Positions 53,180 to 62,918 are shown, counted from the stretch's first letter. The stretch is DNA of 64,000 nt from Comamonas koreensis (GCF_021026195.1 NZ_JAJNCT010000009.1:530669-594668); one strand, 5' to 3'. Notes: generated by a model not told the origin, from the letters alone. A program made the numbers and translations.

Positions 53180-54238
53180 CTAACGATTAAAAGGAACATT
53201 ATCCAATAAAATATGCCCTCGTGTAGCACCACCGCCACCCCGCTTACCACCCGTCTGAAATCCAACGTGTGGAACATCAGGGCCGTTCTTAGCATGTGCC
53301 CAGTCAACATTGACCTCTGCACCGCTACTATGCCGCCACTCAGAGGGGAATGATTTTCCATTTGCATCTTTTCCCCATTTTGTTACTGCAAAATCCGATT
53401 TTGGAAGACCAGTTTTCTCAAATGCCGTATTCAATGCATCCTGGAGCCCCTTGCCAGTACCCCGGAAATCAAGGTCATTAGGACCTAGCTGCCAGCGCAT
53501 CCCTTTTGCTGCAGCCTCTCCACTTTCACGCATAGCCTTAATGCCCAGTCCTACCATTCCTGGAGCAAGTGGAACAGCAGTCAGTGCTGCATCTAAAACT
53601 AGCCCTGCTGCATCTACGGTAGCTGCACCATAATTTCCTGCGACATAGTTCTTCCCCAAACTATCAAGACCCACAGCCAAACTTATTGCTTCAAATGCAG
53701 CTTCAGCATAGGCACCGTCAGGATCCCTAAATTTAATAGGATTATTATTTCCATATGCATAGCGGTTGAAGCTATGAAGATTTCCATCCTTGTAATCGAC
53801 GGGGTCTATTCCTAGGAAACGGCCAATACTAGGATCATAGTATCGAGCCCCAAAGTACTGCATGCCTGTGTCGGCATCCTGCTCTTTGCCATGGAACCAT
53901 TGCGACTGTTCATCAGCAGCGGGCTGCCACTGCGTCTTCTGGCCATACGCGTAGTACGACTCTTTCCACAGCAAGTTGCCAGACTCATCCGTAGCTGCCA
54001 GGGGACTACCGCTGAAGTCACTATGGATATAGGTAACCGTGTCGGCTCGGGTAGGAGCCCCAGCAAGCAGCAGCACTCCCATGATGAACACAGAGACCAG
54101 GGCCTGTAACGATGCTGCTAGTCCAGCCGAGCGCTTGGCTTTTAGCCAATGTAGAGCTACAGGGAACAGCTTCATCAAGGGGTAAGCCTCGAAATAGGAG
54201 TTGTGACGAATATTCTGTTTTCGATCAATTAAGCTCAT
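53180..54238 (-). CDS. Exported RHS-core tail with C-terminal toxin domain
   Basis: A 352-aa protein. A hydrophobic segment at about 43-60 ending APTRA is a Sec-type signal with a long n-region. Residues 68-175 are the last RHS repeats and core (YIHSDFSGSPLAATDESGNLLW, YFGARYYDPSIGRFLGIDP), ending at the junction NPIKFRDPDG (166-175). The variable C-terminal region (176-352) ends HVGFQTGGKRGGGGATRGHILLD, which resembles 'polymorphic toxin type 47' (Ntox47) as I recall it. GGGGAG before the ATG at 54238 decides the start. The protein continues exactly where the RHS body at 54694 stops. Confidence 0.8.
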   Translation of the reverse strand: MSLIDRKQNIRHNSYFEAYPLMKLFPVALHWLKAKRSAGLAASLQALVSVFIMGVLLLAGAPTRADTVTYIHSDFSGSPLAATDESGNLLWKESYYAYGQKTQWQPAADEQSQWFHGKEQDADTGMQYFGARYYDPSIGRFLGIDPVDYKDGNLHSFNRYAYGNNNPIKFRDPDGAYAEAAFEAISLAVGLDSLGKNYVAGNYGAATVDAAGLVLDAALTAVPLAPGMVGLGIKAMRESGEAAAKGMRWQLGPNDLDFRGTGKGLQDALNTAFEKTGLPKSDFAVTKWGKDANGKSFPSEWRHSSGAEVNVDWAHAKNGPDVPHVGFQTGGKRGGGGATRGHILLDNVPFNR

Positions 54239-54251
54239 TTTGACTCCCCTC

Positions 54252-54677
54252 TCACTGCGCTGGTACGCACAGCAGTTCATCGGTAAGTGCCAGCTCCATT
54301 GCCTTTTCCTTGCTAACCGGCACGGTTGGACACGCTCCTGTCGTAGTGATAGTCATATCACTACTTGCGGGCTGTTCTTTTAGTTTGCGGCGTTGATAAA
54401 TGACTTGCCCGGGCTGGGCTGCGCTTTTCGCCTGCTCTGAGACAGGTTCGTAGATGAATTCCGGCATTGGAATCACTTCAGCGGCTTGCACGAACTGCGC
54501 CTCTGGTGTGGTAGGCGATTGATAAACAGAGGAACCACTGGTTGAAGTGGCGATTTTCGCTGGGGGTATCTTCTGAGCGTGTGCTGTCATGGACCAAGCA
54601 CTAGTGAAGCCAATTACCATAGCACAAACGACTTTATGAAGCGCAAGGCCTGTCTGCATTTTATTTGAGTAAAACAT
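54252..54677 (-). CDS. Small exported protein between the RHS halves
   Basis: A 141-aa protein with a signal peptide (CAMVIGFTSAWSMTAHA) and a polar, low-complexity mature part ending with a Cys pair region (TTTGACPTVPVSKEK ... ELLCVPAQ). No family recognised. It starts 16 bp after the RHS-body stop and ends 13 bp before the toxin-tail gene, so all are on one transcript. AAGGA lies six bases before the ATG. Being exported and wedged between the two RHS parts, it may be an assembly or stabilising component; this is a guess. Confidence 0.7.
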   Translation of the reverse strand: MFYSNKMQTGLALHKVVCAMVIGFTSAWSMTAHAQKIPPAKIATSTSGSSVYQSPTTPEAQFVQAAEVIPMPEFIYEPVSEQAKSAAQPGQVIYQRRKLKEQPASSDMTITTTGACPTVPVSKEKAMELALTDELLCVPAQ

Positions 54678-54693
54678 TTTTAGTCCTTGCCTA

Positions 54694-57600
54694 TCAGTTG
54701 ACGTTAATACGTCGTTCTGCCACGAGACGGTCGCCCAAGTAAATATGCTCTTTACGGGTGTTAGCGTCGAGTGTCTGCATCAGCAAACCTTGCTTGCTGT
54801 GCATATACAAGGTGCTTCCATTGTTGTCGAGCGTCTGAACGCGCATATTGGAGGCGTCATAGTTCTGCAGCTTTTGGGCGGCGGTTCCGCAATCGACACA
54901 GCGCATGTTATTTGCACGGTCATGGCCAAAGGTGTTGTAGCCATTGGAGATGACATTTCCAGCCAGATCGTAGTCAAAAGCACGGTAGAGCTCCCCGGTC
55001 ACTCCATCAAGTACTCCCGTTGACGCGTCGTATGCGTACGTATTGAGGCCAGTGGGTGTTTGAATGGAAGTCAAATTTCCTACATTGTCATATGCATAGT
55101 TTCTCTGACCTTTGACCGAGACTTCACTGACAATACGATCTAGCTTATCATAGCTATATGATCGATAATATGTGGAGCCACCTGCGTCATTAACTAAGAT
55201 CAGCCTGGCGGCAGTATCATAGGCATTAAAATAGTGAATAAATCTATTGGTGCCTTTTGCAAGCTTCATTTCCCAAGGAAGTTGGTTGCTATATAAACTC
55301 ATGGTTGAAACTGTGCCGTTTGCGTACTTGATCTCGCTGGCAACTCCGTTTGGATGGTATTTAATGCTACTGATGTATGGCAGAGCTGCCCGAGCTCGTC
55401 CAAAGGCATCGGGTTGGTAATTCACCTGGTTACCCGAAGGGTAGGTCACAGAGGACAACGCTTCATTCGTGTCATATGCGTACTGCAACGTCTGGCTAGC
55501 GCCTGCAACAGCCAAGCTTTCTGAAGACAGTTTGTCGTTGTCGTCGTAGGTGTAACTGCGGCTAACGCTACCATTTACGGAGCTCAGCAGGTTGTCATTT
55601 TTGTCATAGGCATGGATGACGCCTGCCGCATTGGGTACAGCGCTGTCTTCCGAGGAAGGGTAGCTGATGCTTTTGAGCCGATTCCGGTTGTCGTAGGTGT
55701 ACGTTGTTGCCGGCCCACTGCCCACAGACTTGCTGGTCATATTGCCAATGGCATCACGTCCAAAATTGGTAATGCCGATTTCCGGATCAGTTTTAGAGAC
55801 TAGGAAATATTGGTTGTTGTACACATAAGTACGCGTTTTCCCACCCATGCTCACCGAATTGATCTGTCCGAGCAGATTTCGGGGCGTGGAGACATCCGCC
55901 TTCACAATCAAACTGTTGCCGGGTGCGAGCTCGCCTGCTGCAAGCCTGACGCGCTCACGCTTGTCTGGGTCTCCGTATGCTCTATAAAAATCAGACGATG
56001 CACGTCCTCCGTATCCTTGGCTGAATGAGCGCAGTCCTCCATAATTGGTCAATTTAATTTCCGACCCTAAGTTTGAGCCGGAATAATTTTGTGTGATGGT
56101 CGCAACAATACGGCCCAAAGCATCGTAGTCATATCCCGTGCCCATGAGACCATTCGGATAAGACTGATGGACCAGTTCACCCAAGATATTGCGCGTGTAG
56201 TTGACCCACACAGAGGTTTCACCAGGGGCGCTCACTTGCCTGCGTACGGTTCGGCCCAGCCCATCCATGGTCACAACATCGGTCATGGCGCCCCGTTGAA
56301 CGGTACGCGTGGTCGGCGTCCAAGCTACCGAAGTGACCGCGCCGACCGGGTGCGCGATCGATGTCACACGGTTTAAGTTGTCATAGGTATAGGAGGTGGT
56401 TTTACCGCGCCCGTTTGTTTCCGAGGTGACATTGCCTGCGTTGTCGACCGTGCGCAAGATGGTCACGCTTTCGGGTTGCTCTTCCTTTTGTGCAATGCCT
56501 CTGAGGTAGTTGCTGTAGCTGGTTGCCTGTCCAAGCGCGTTTGTTTTGCTGGCCAGATCCCCTGTGGGATGGTAGGTGGCCGTGCTCATGACACCGGCAG
56601 CAGTCTCAGACAGTACATTGCCATTGCTATCGCGCAGCCAGGTCGTCAAATGCATTTGACCCTCACCCGATACCTTCTGGCTGGCCACTTGGTGCAGCAG
56701 CCATTTGCTTGTATTGATATCGTAGGTAAGAGAGGTGGTGCGTGTATAGGTTCGGTCAGAATTGTTGGTGGCCTTCTCAACGACGGTACCTGGGTTTCCG
56801 TAGCCATCAAAATTGGACTTGGTTATGTAGAAGTTTTCCCCTGCGCGATAGTGATTATTCAGCCTTAAAACACGCGCAGTCGGATTAAAACTATTGGTCG
56901 TGTAATTTTGGCTTACGACGTCTATCTGGCTTGAGATAATAAAATCCTGGTAACCAAGTAGCACATTCTCTACGCTGCTACTGCTCCCCATGTAGACGCC
57001 TACAGCAGTAGGTGATTGCCGAACCGAGTGATATCCCATGTGGTAGTGCTCGGTGGCATTTCCTTTTGGATCGGTAACTGTGGTTACATTGACTTGGCTG
57101 CGTACGGCTGGTGGCACACCATACGAATGACTGACTTGGCCACTGCTGGTGGTTACTGGCAATTCATCGCTGGCTACTTCGTACGCGTAGGTCCAAGTCC
57201 CTGATAACGTCCCCGCTGCATCGGTTTTGGATGTTTTACTGGCTACTACGGTGCTTTGACGGTGGCGCGGAGTGCCCGCCAGAAAATCCACATGGCTGTA
57301 TGCATAGTCAATGCTGCCACCGCCCGGATAGGTCACCCGGCTAAGCGATCCGATACCGGGAGTTGCGCTATAGCTGTACTTCCAAGACTGCCCATCTGGT
57401 CTCTTGACATCGGTGAGGTAGTTGCGCGAACCCGAACCAGCACTTACGGTGTATTTCCACTCCCGTGAATTGCTGACATCTACGATCTTGGAAAGCTTGG
57501 AGTCGGTGTACTCGAAGTTAACCGACCGACCATCGCTCGTAGCCACCTGGCTCATCGCCAGGACGCCATTGCCCAAAAACTGGTAGCTCAAATCGAACCA

Positions 57601-58305
57601 GTTGCCGTTTCTGTCTGTAATGCGCTCTGGATAATAGGCTGTTTGTTTGCTAGCGACTGCTCCAAAGGAGTGGCCCACCTTGGTCATGCGGTAGCTTCTG
57701 CCGTCTGGTGAATAGACGGTAAACGTACCGCCCACACACTGCGCCCGCCAAAAATCCTTGGTCATCCAGGCGTTGTTGTCGACAAATGGCTGCTCGTAGA
57801 AAACTTGTCTGCTGCCATCGGGCAGCTCCAGCACTGGATTGGCAGAAGCCACTGTCCATGACGATGAGCAAAGGGCTTTGTTCGTCCCACGTATCACACG
57901 ACCCATGTGCATGGTCCAGCCAAGCCCTGCCGGGCTGTACTCGTAGTCACTCCAGGTGGCGATAGTCGCCATGGGATCATCAATGCTGTTGTAGCTACGC
58001 CCAACGACCAGATCCATTCCTCCGTTACCAGGAATGAGGATATCCGTCACGTTGTAGCTGAGTTTTCCCGTAAATGTACTGATCGTCTCATTGGGCGCTT
58101 GAGAGACCGATCCGCCCAGCGATGCAGCTTTTTCCTCAAAGTAATCGGGAATGCTAGGGAGGCTGGTTTCATCGGATTGTGCATGAGCGCCAGTAGTCGC
58201 TACGAGTGCGGCAAGGCCAGCGATTGCTGCAGAGATCGGTCCTCTACTTGTCAAAGGGCGAGACCTCGAAATTTTTGATGTTGAGCGTCTATAAAACTGC
58301 TGCAT
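54694..58305 (-). CDS. Exported RHS/YD-repeat protein, body without toxin tip
   Basis: A 1203-aa protein. The signal peptide ends near TTGAHAQ (about 43). A beta-rich N-terminal domain with YNVTDILIPGNGGMDLVVGRSYN is followed from about residue 250 by many YD repeats (TYTYDNRNRLKSISYPS, YNYDANGN-like units such as YAYDNVGNLTSI). It ends MRVQTLDNNGSTLYMHSKQG and KEHIYLGDRLVAERR, the point in RHS proteins just before the 'YYHTDALGSP' segment and core. It therefore lacks the core and toxin, which are encoded by the gene at 53180. AGGAG five bases before the ATG. Predicted to form the RHS shell; export by Sec rather than type VI secretion. Confidence 0.88.
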   Translation of the reverse strand: MQQFYRRSTSKISRSRPLTSRGPISAAIAGLAALVATTGAHAQSDETSLPSIPDYFEEKAASLGGSVSQAPNETISTFTGKLSYNVTDILIPGNGGMDLVVGRSYNSIDDPMATIATWSDYEYSPAGLGWTMHMGRVIRGTNKALCSSSWTVASANPVLELPDGSRQVFYEQPFVDNNAWMTKDFWRAQCVGGTFTVYSPDGRSYRMTKVGHSFGAVASKQTAYYPERITDRNGNWFDLSYQFLGNGVLAMSQVATSDGRSVNFEYTDSKLSKIVDVSNSREWKYTVSAGSGSRNYLTDVKRPDGQSWKYSYSATPGIGSLSRVTYPGGGSIDYAYSHVDFLAGTPRHRQSTVVASKTSKTDAAGTLSGTWTYAYEVASDELPVTTSSGQVSHSYGVPPAVRSQVNVTTVTDPKGNATEHYHMGYHSVRQSPTAVGVYMGSSSSVENVLLGYQDFIISSQIDVVSQNYTTNSFNPTARVLRLNNHYRAGENFYITKSNFDGYGNPGTVVEKATNNSDRTYTRTTSLTYDINTSKWLLHQVASQKVSGEGQMHLTTWLRDSNGNVLSETAAGVMSTATYHPTGDLASKTNALGQATSYSNYLRGIAQKEEQPESVTILRTVDNAGNVTSETNGRGKTTSYTYDNLNRVTSIAHPVGAVTSVAWTPTTRTVQRGAMTDVVTMDGLGRTVRRQVSAPGETSVWVNYTRNILGELVHQSYPNGLMGTGYDYDALGRIVATITQNYSGSNLGSEIKLTNYGGLRSFSQGYGGRASSDFYRAYGDPDKRERVRLAAGELAPGNSLIVKADVSTPRNLLGQINSVSMGGKTRTYVYNNQYFLVSKTDPEIGITNFGRDAIGNMTSKSVGSGPATTYTYDNRNRLKSISYPSSEDSAVPNAAGVIHAYDKNDNLLSSVNGSVSRSYTYDDNDKLSSESLAVAGASQTLQYAYDTNEALSSVTYPSGNQVNYQPDAFGRARAALPYISSIKYHPNGVASEIKYANGTVSTMSLYSNQLPWEMKLAKGTNRFIHYFNAYDTAARLILVNDAGGSTYYRSYSYDKLDRIVSEVSVKGQRNYAYDNVGNLTSIQTPTGLNTYAYDASTGVLDGVTGELYRAFDYDLAGNVISNGYNTFGHDRANNMRCVDCGTAAQKLQNYDASNMRVQTLDNNGSTLYMHSKQGLLMQTLDANTRKEHIYLGDRLVAERRINVN

Positions 58306-59010
58306 TGAATCTCCTGATACGGATAGTTAACGGCGTAGGCGGTTTTCAGCTGCCCTTGCCCATTAAAGCCTTAGCGCCTTGCATAAAAATGCAAGAAGCA
58401 TCACTCTAATTCTTGCTAATCAAAATCCATGGTCAATAGTCAGTAACCCTATGAGTTATTTTCTATTGATTGATTTAGATCATGAATAAGCAAATCTCGC
58501 ATCTTTTGTCGGGGAAACGCAATTTGATAAGTGAGCGCTCAGTTCATTTATAGAATTAAGTAAGAAGATTCCAGATAAGCCGCTGCATAAATTAGATAAA
58601 TCACGCACGGCAGCGAAACGTCCAACCATGGAACAAGATTTCAAGTAGATACATCCGAAAGATGCTGTTGCATAAGAAAGAACTATTTAATGCTTGGGAG
58701 AGTGGGCCACAACCATTTGGAGTTCAGGGAAACGGTCAATTTCTTGTTAGTGCCGACGCAAATCTGATCGGCTAAACCACAAAGGACATGCGGAGGGGCA
58801 TGCTTATGTGCAATTCAACTTAAAGGGTTCTGGAGCTGTCGCAATGGCCGCTCGGGCACATCTGTTGGCGATTCTGCGTTTGCTGGCAGCTGGCCGACCG
58901 CGTACAGCGAAGGCGCTGTTGCACAACTCCAGCTCTGCAGTGCGGCAAACGCCAGATGATTGAATCGAGCTGAATGCGCGAGTGCGCATCCCATGTCTGT
59001 AGCCAGAAAT
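58306..59010. other. Intergenic region upstream of the RHS operon
   Basis: About 700 bp. The AT-rich part (58400-58700) probably includes the RHS operon promoter. The stretch 58800-59000 is GC-rich and looks like decayed coding or IS sequence, but I cannot name it. Confidence 0.4.
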
Positions 59011-59046
59011 AAAAGAGCCGCCCCAGTGCTACGGCACAAGGGCGGC
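59011..59046 (-). terminator. Terminator of the 59104 gene
   Basis: On the minus strand, GCCGCCC pairs with GGGCGGC (59017-59023 with 59040-59046) and an inner GTGC-TACG-GCAC stem continues it, followed by CTCTTTTATTT. It lies about 60 bp after the stop codon. Confidence 0.8.
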
Positions 59047-59103
59047 GTGTCCTAAATTTGATGGAGTGATCTCTAGAATTTAATCCGGGTTTACATAAAT
59101 CGG

Positions 59104-61125
59104 TTAGGTGCGAGCGGCCTGACGGCGTTGACGAATAACCAAAGCGGCAAGCAGCGCTGCCATTGCCGCCAAGCCTGCCGCTGTATTGCTCGGTACTGGC
59201 TCTGCGGCTATTGCATTGGTTCTCAAGGTATTGGTGATCGCCGTGCTCACCGATTGCCCGCCTGCGACGCTGATCGTTGCCGGAGCAAAAGCAGGCGCGT
59301 CCCATGTGTAGCCAGACGGTGCACCGGGCATCGCTTCACTTAGCGTGCAATTAGAGCCGGCCGGAATGGTGGCCAGGGTGGCGGTCTGGCTGCCGGCAGC
59401 AGTGAAGCTGAGACTTGTGGTGTAGGGAGTGTTTGCCGCTGGCTTGTCGCAGGTGGCCGTGAAGTTGAACGTGAGGGGCCATGTCACTGGTGCTCCGGCT
59501 GGCAGCGGTGCCAGGGTCTTGGTGATAAGAGCAGTGCCCAGCGCTGGAGGAATGGTCTGCAGGCGGTTGGTGATGGCACTGCTGGCAGTCTGACCAGCGG
59601 CCACCGTAACGCTTGCAGGAGAGAATGCTGCAGCATCCCAGGTATGTGCAGCCGGAGCGGCGGGCTGTGTTTCGCTCAGACTGCAGAGGGCACCATCCGG
59701 TACATTGGCGATGGTGGCAGTCTGGCTGCCGGCGGAATTGAAGCTGGCAGTGGCCGTATAGGTGGACCCTGCCGTCGGCAGGTTGCAGGTGGCAGTGAAG
59801 TTGAAGTTCTGCGGCCAGGTCACTGGCGCGCCCGCTGGCAGCGGAGCCAGGGTCTTGGTGATGGCGATGCTGCCGGTCGTCGGCACAAGGGTATTGGTGA
59901 ACGCAGCAGGAGATTGGGCACCTTCGGAGATTGCCACGTTGATGGGGGCAGCAGGAGCGATTTCCCAACGGAAGCCGGAGATGGCGGTCGGGGCCTGTTC
60001 GGAAACGCTGCAGTTGGCACCCGCAGGGATGTCTGTGACGGTGGTGGTTTGTGTGCCGTCCGCACTGAATGACAGCGGGGGAACGGCATAGTTGGTGCCT
60101 GCCGCAGGTTTGTCACAGGTGACCGTGAACTGGAAGTCCAATGGCCAGGCCACAGGAGCCTGCGCGGGAAGCGGTGCGAGTGTCTTGCTGATCGCAATGC
60201 TACCCGATTGCGCGGCGCAGGAGCCGGTAGGGGATACGGCGGCGTTGACCATGATCGAGCCCAGCCTGCCTACGGGTGGATTTCCTGGCAGGGCCAGTGG
60301 ATTGACATCACTGATCGTGAAGATGCAGGCGCCATTGCCGCTGAAGGACTGTGCCCGGGGCACGATCAGGGCCGAGACATTGTTGATACGGGTGTTGTTG
60401 GCGACGTCCGCTGGGGTGGGCATCGTGATTGGGGGGCGAGGCGATGGGTCGCCGGGCGAGGCAGTTTGCGGCGGCATGTACAGCACGTTATACGCGGGCA
60501 CATTGTTTAGTACTCGATAATCGAGCACCGTCATGGGGTTGAGTGAGGTAAACGAGCTTGCCAGGGGCGTGGCGCTGTTGAGAACGACGCTGCCAGGCCC
60601 AGCTCCTTGCGAACTGTCGTTGAACAGGATGCCTCTTGAAATGCCCCAACCAGTTGCCGCATTGATGATGGGACTGGTGATCTGGTCAATGTTAGGTGCG
60701 CATGCCGAACACTGATCGGGATACAGGAAGAAGGCATTGGCTGCACGGGTCTGAATCGCGGACTGCATTGCGGTCACGCTAGCAGCATTGAAGCCGCCAT
60801 AAACAGCGGTCATCACCACAATGTCGTATTGTCCGCCACCGGGTGGAATGAAATCGCTGGCCGTGATCGTTGTGGGGTTGCCGCCAGCGCCTGTGATATC
60901 AAAGTTTTTTTGCGTGACATCTGCCGCAGAGCCGCCCAATGCAGTGACCGCTGCCACCATTTCGTTATAGGCACCGTTTGCATAGGTTTGACCGAAAAAG
61001 GTGCCTGACAACACATATGCATCGCCAATGATCAACACCTTGGGCACCTGTGCTGAAGCCATCGATGCCGCTCCAGTCAAAAACGCCAGCGACGTTAGCC
61101 GGAACACAGTAGACCAAGATTTCAT
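59104..61125 (-). CDS. Exported protein with three DUF5979-like modules and CTERM-like tail
   Basis: A 673-aa exported protein. Signal peptide ends near ASMASAQ (about 26). An N-terminal alpha/beta domain (VPKVLIIGDAYVLSGTFFGQTYANGAY ... YDIVVMTAVYGGF) resembles a Rossmann-like or glutamine-amidotransferase-like fold. Three modules of about 105 aa follow, each opening AISKTLAPLPAxAPVxWP or similar with TATCDKP and VTN/ITN ends. The C-terminus EPVPSNTAAGLAAMAALLAAL and RQRRQAART is again motif, helix and basic tail. GAGGGTT before the ATG at 61125 decides the start over the in-frame ATG four codons upstream. Confidence 0.82.
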   Translation of the reverse strand: MKSWSTVFRLTSLAFLTGAASMASAQVPKVLIIGDAYVLSGTFFGQTYANGAYNEMVAAVTALGGSAADVTQKNFDITGAGGNPTTITASDFIPPGGGQYDIVVMTAVYGGFNAASVTAMQSAIQTRAANAFFLYPDQCSACAPNIDQITSPIINAATGWGISRGILFNDSSQGAGPGSVVLNSATPLASSFTSLNPMTVLDYRVLNNVPAYNVLYMPPQTASPGDPSPRPPITMPTPADVANNTRINNVSALIVPRAQSFSGNGACIFTISDVNPLALPGNPPVGRLGSIMVNAAVSPTGSCAAQSGSIAISKTLAPLPAQAPVAWPLDFQFTVTCDKPAAGTNYAVPPLSFSADGTQTTTVTDIPAGANCSVSEQAPTAISGFRWEIAPAAPINVAISEGAQSPAAFTNTLVPTTGSIAITKTLAPLPAGAPVTWPQNFNFTATCNLPTAGSTYTATASFNSAGSQTATIANVPDGALCSLSETQPAAPAAHTWDAAAFSPASVTVAAGQTASSAITNRLQTIPPALGTALITKTLAPLPAGAPVTWPLTFNFTATCDKPAANTPYTTSLSFTAAGSQTATLATIPAGSNCTLSEAMPGAPSGYTWDAPAFAPATISVAGGQSVSTAITNTLRTNAIAAEPVPSNTAAGLAAMAALLAALVIRQRRQAART

Positions 61126-61469
61126 GGTAACCCTCATTAAAATTTATGTTGCAGATTTATAGCAAAGTGTTGACAGATTTGACAGGATAGTAGACGCAAG
61201 ACACCTTCGTTGTAGATTTATTCAATCAAGATCTTTGCTTTGTGAGATGAATTTATGCAGGGCGCAGTGGAGTTGCGGCAGAGAACCAGTCGAAGTTTTT
61301 ATCCGTACTTCTCTTTTTTGCCTGCCGCACACCTTGCTGCATTCGGGAGCAGACCACGCAAGGCTTGCCATAAGCAATCGCGATTTCGCTAGACTAAGCT
61401 TCGGGCGCAAGGGCTGGCCCAACAAGCGCTTTGTAGACAGACAGAGATTGATGGCCGCATCTGAGAAGG

Positions 61470-61936
61470 GTTGACTGCGCCAGTGCTCACCGCTGCTGGG
61501 CGGGGCAAGATCGGCGCGGCAAGACCCGCGCCATGGTAAGCATTCATGTGAGCTTTCCCCTGGTCGATGATCGGCTGATGCACGGTGATTGGAGGAGGAG
61601 CTGATCAAAGGTGCCGCAACGAGTCTGCAGTCGATGTACTGGTCGAGCGCAGCACGCGCCTGGTGCTAATTTGCCGCATGCCTGATGCCACAGCTCAATT
61701 GGCTTTGGCTGCATTCACGCTGGCAGAAAGGCACTTGCGAGAACACCAACGGATTGCTACGCCAGTTCCTTCTCAAAAGAGTGGACCTCAGCGTCCATGA
61801 TCAAGATGCTCGGGACTTGATTGCAGATATGCTGAACAACAGGCCACGCCAAACGCGCGGCTGGAAATCTCCGTACGAAGCATTCCAGCGGTTCATGCCG
61901 GCAATTGCACAGCGCAAAGACGCTTCCATTCACTGA
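61470..61936 (+). mobile_element. Degenerate IS30-family transposase remnant
   Basis: Reading across frames gives pieces of an IS30 transposase in order: MVSIHVSFPLVDDRLMHGDW near 61535-61590, then SAVDVLVERSTRLVLICRMPDATAQLALAAF (about 61622-61715), then HSRWQKGTCENTNGLLRQFLLK and LNNRPRQTRGWKSPYEAF (61715-61900). The catalytic core around the second Asp is missing between the second and third pieces, and there are frameshifts, so the element is dead. No terminal repeats were identified. Confidence 0.75.
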
Positions 61937-62152
61937 CACTGACCTAATCTCAATCAGGGGGTGCTGCAGTTCAAGTTTGAGACCGCCAGGATAATTTTGC
62001 GTTGCCATTGATTGCCATCACCGGTAATTGCAAGCGTCGAGGGAGTATTTATATTGAATAATGTGGATCAAGTTGTAAGAAAATACATATTAAGAAATTA
62101 TATAAAGTTAAACCATCGATCAATAGAATTTAATATTAAAGCTGTCTGCAGG

Positions 62153-62413
62153 CTATGATTGGTAGTTGGAAATATTTTTGTTTTTCCATGCCCAAGTTAT
62201 TATTTCCCTTATTCCATTTATTCCCAGTCTAGGAATTCTAAATATTTCTCCAGTTTCAATGGAATAATCTAGGAGAGATTTATCAAGAATTTCAAATGCT
62301 GCGAGTGCATTACGGCTTCGACAACTGAAATTATCTAGAAATGTACTCTTCTCATCTTTAAGATCTTTTAAGCCTATGAGAGGAATTTCTTTGGATAATT
62401 TAATATTATTCAT
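62153..62413 (-). CDS. Small AT-rich protein, RNA-polymerase alpha-CTD-like
   Basis: An 86-aa protein starting MNNIKLSKEIPLIGLKDLKD. The central part, CRSRNALAAFEILDKSLLDY ... IFRIPRLGINGIREI, follows the pattern of the RNA polymerase alpha C-terminal domain: R-x-x-N-x-L, then a helix, then I-x-x-x-G-x-x-x-x-x-E-I as a helix-hairpin-helix. The full alpha N-terminal domain is absent. DNA is AT-rich and unlike the host, and IS ruins flank it on both sides, so horizontal origin is likely. It could be a transcription-modulating or DNA-binding protein; low certainty. Confidence 0.5.
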   Translation of the reverse strand: MNNIKLSKEIPLIGLKDLKDEKSTFLDNFSCRSRNALAAFEILDKSLLDYSIETGEIFRIPRLGINGIREIITWAWKNKNISNYQS

Positions 62414-62918
62414 ATTTTAGTAGTCTATGAAGAATTTTGCATAAGGCAGAATTTTTTAATTTAGGCTATTCTAAGATTTTCATCTTGGATCTATTAGCGC
62501 TCTCTAGGCTCGCCGAACGTCTTTTATTAGTAGCATCTTGAACTGCTTCGCTCTAGGATCACACACCTATAGTTGGATGGCTTTTTAGGTTATTGAAATC
62601 TTCATTCGCCTTTGAGTTATTTCTTAATATTAGAATTTCATGCGCGCTATCAATAGTATTCTTCTATGGATGTGGCAAAAAAATGCAGTGATTGCGGAAT
62701 GTTGCTTTTCGAGGCCTGTTTAGGCATATTGGTAGGAGGCTATGGAGCAGGCAGTATATAAAATTGTTTACTAAATTTTTATTGATTCTAAATCTATTAA
62801 TTCAGAAGCTACTTATTACAGATGATTAAAACTCGCATGTTAAAAGAAGCACCTATGCGCAGCGCTTGGAAGAGCGGACAGGCCCGTTTTCGGCGTCTGT
62901 AGCTTGATCGCCGTATCG
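62414..62918. other. Intergenic AT-rich region
   Basis: About 500 bp of AT-rich DNA with no convincing ORF, between the small protein and an IS3 remnant. It probably belongs to the same foreign segment. Confidence 0.35.

Noticed and set aside
58804-58989. Possible transposase fragment or small gene upstream of the RHS operon
   Set aside because: The translation looks vaguely IS-like but I could not match it to any transposase motif.
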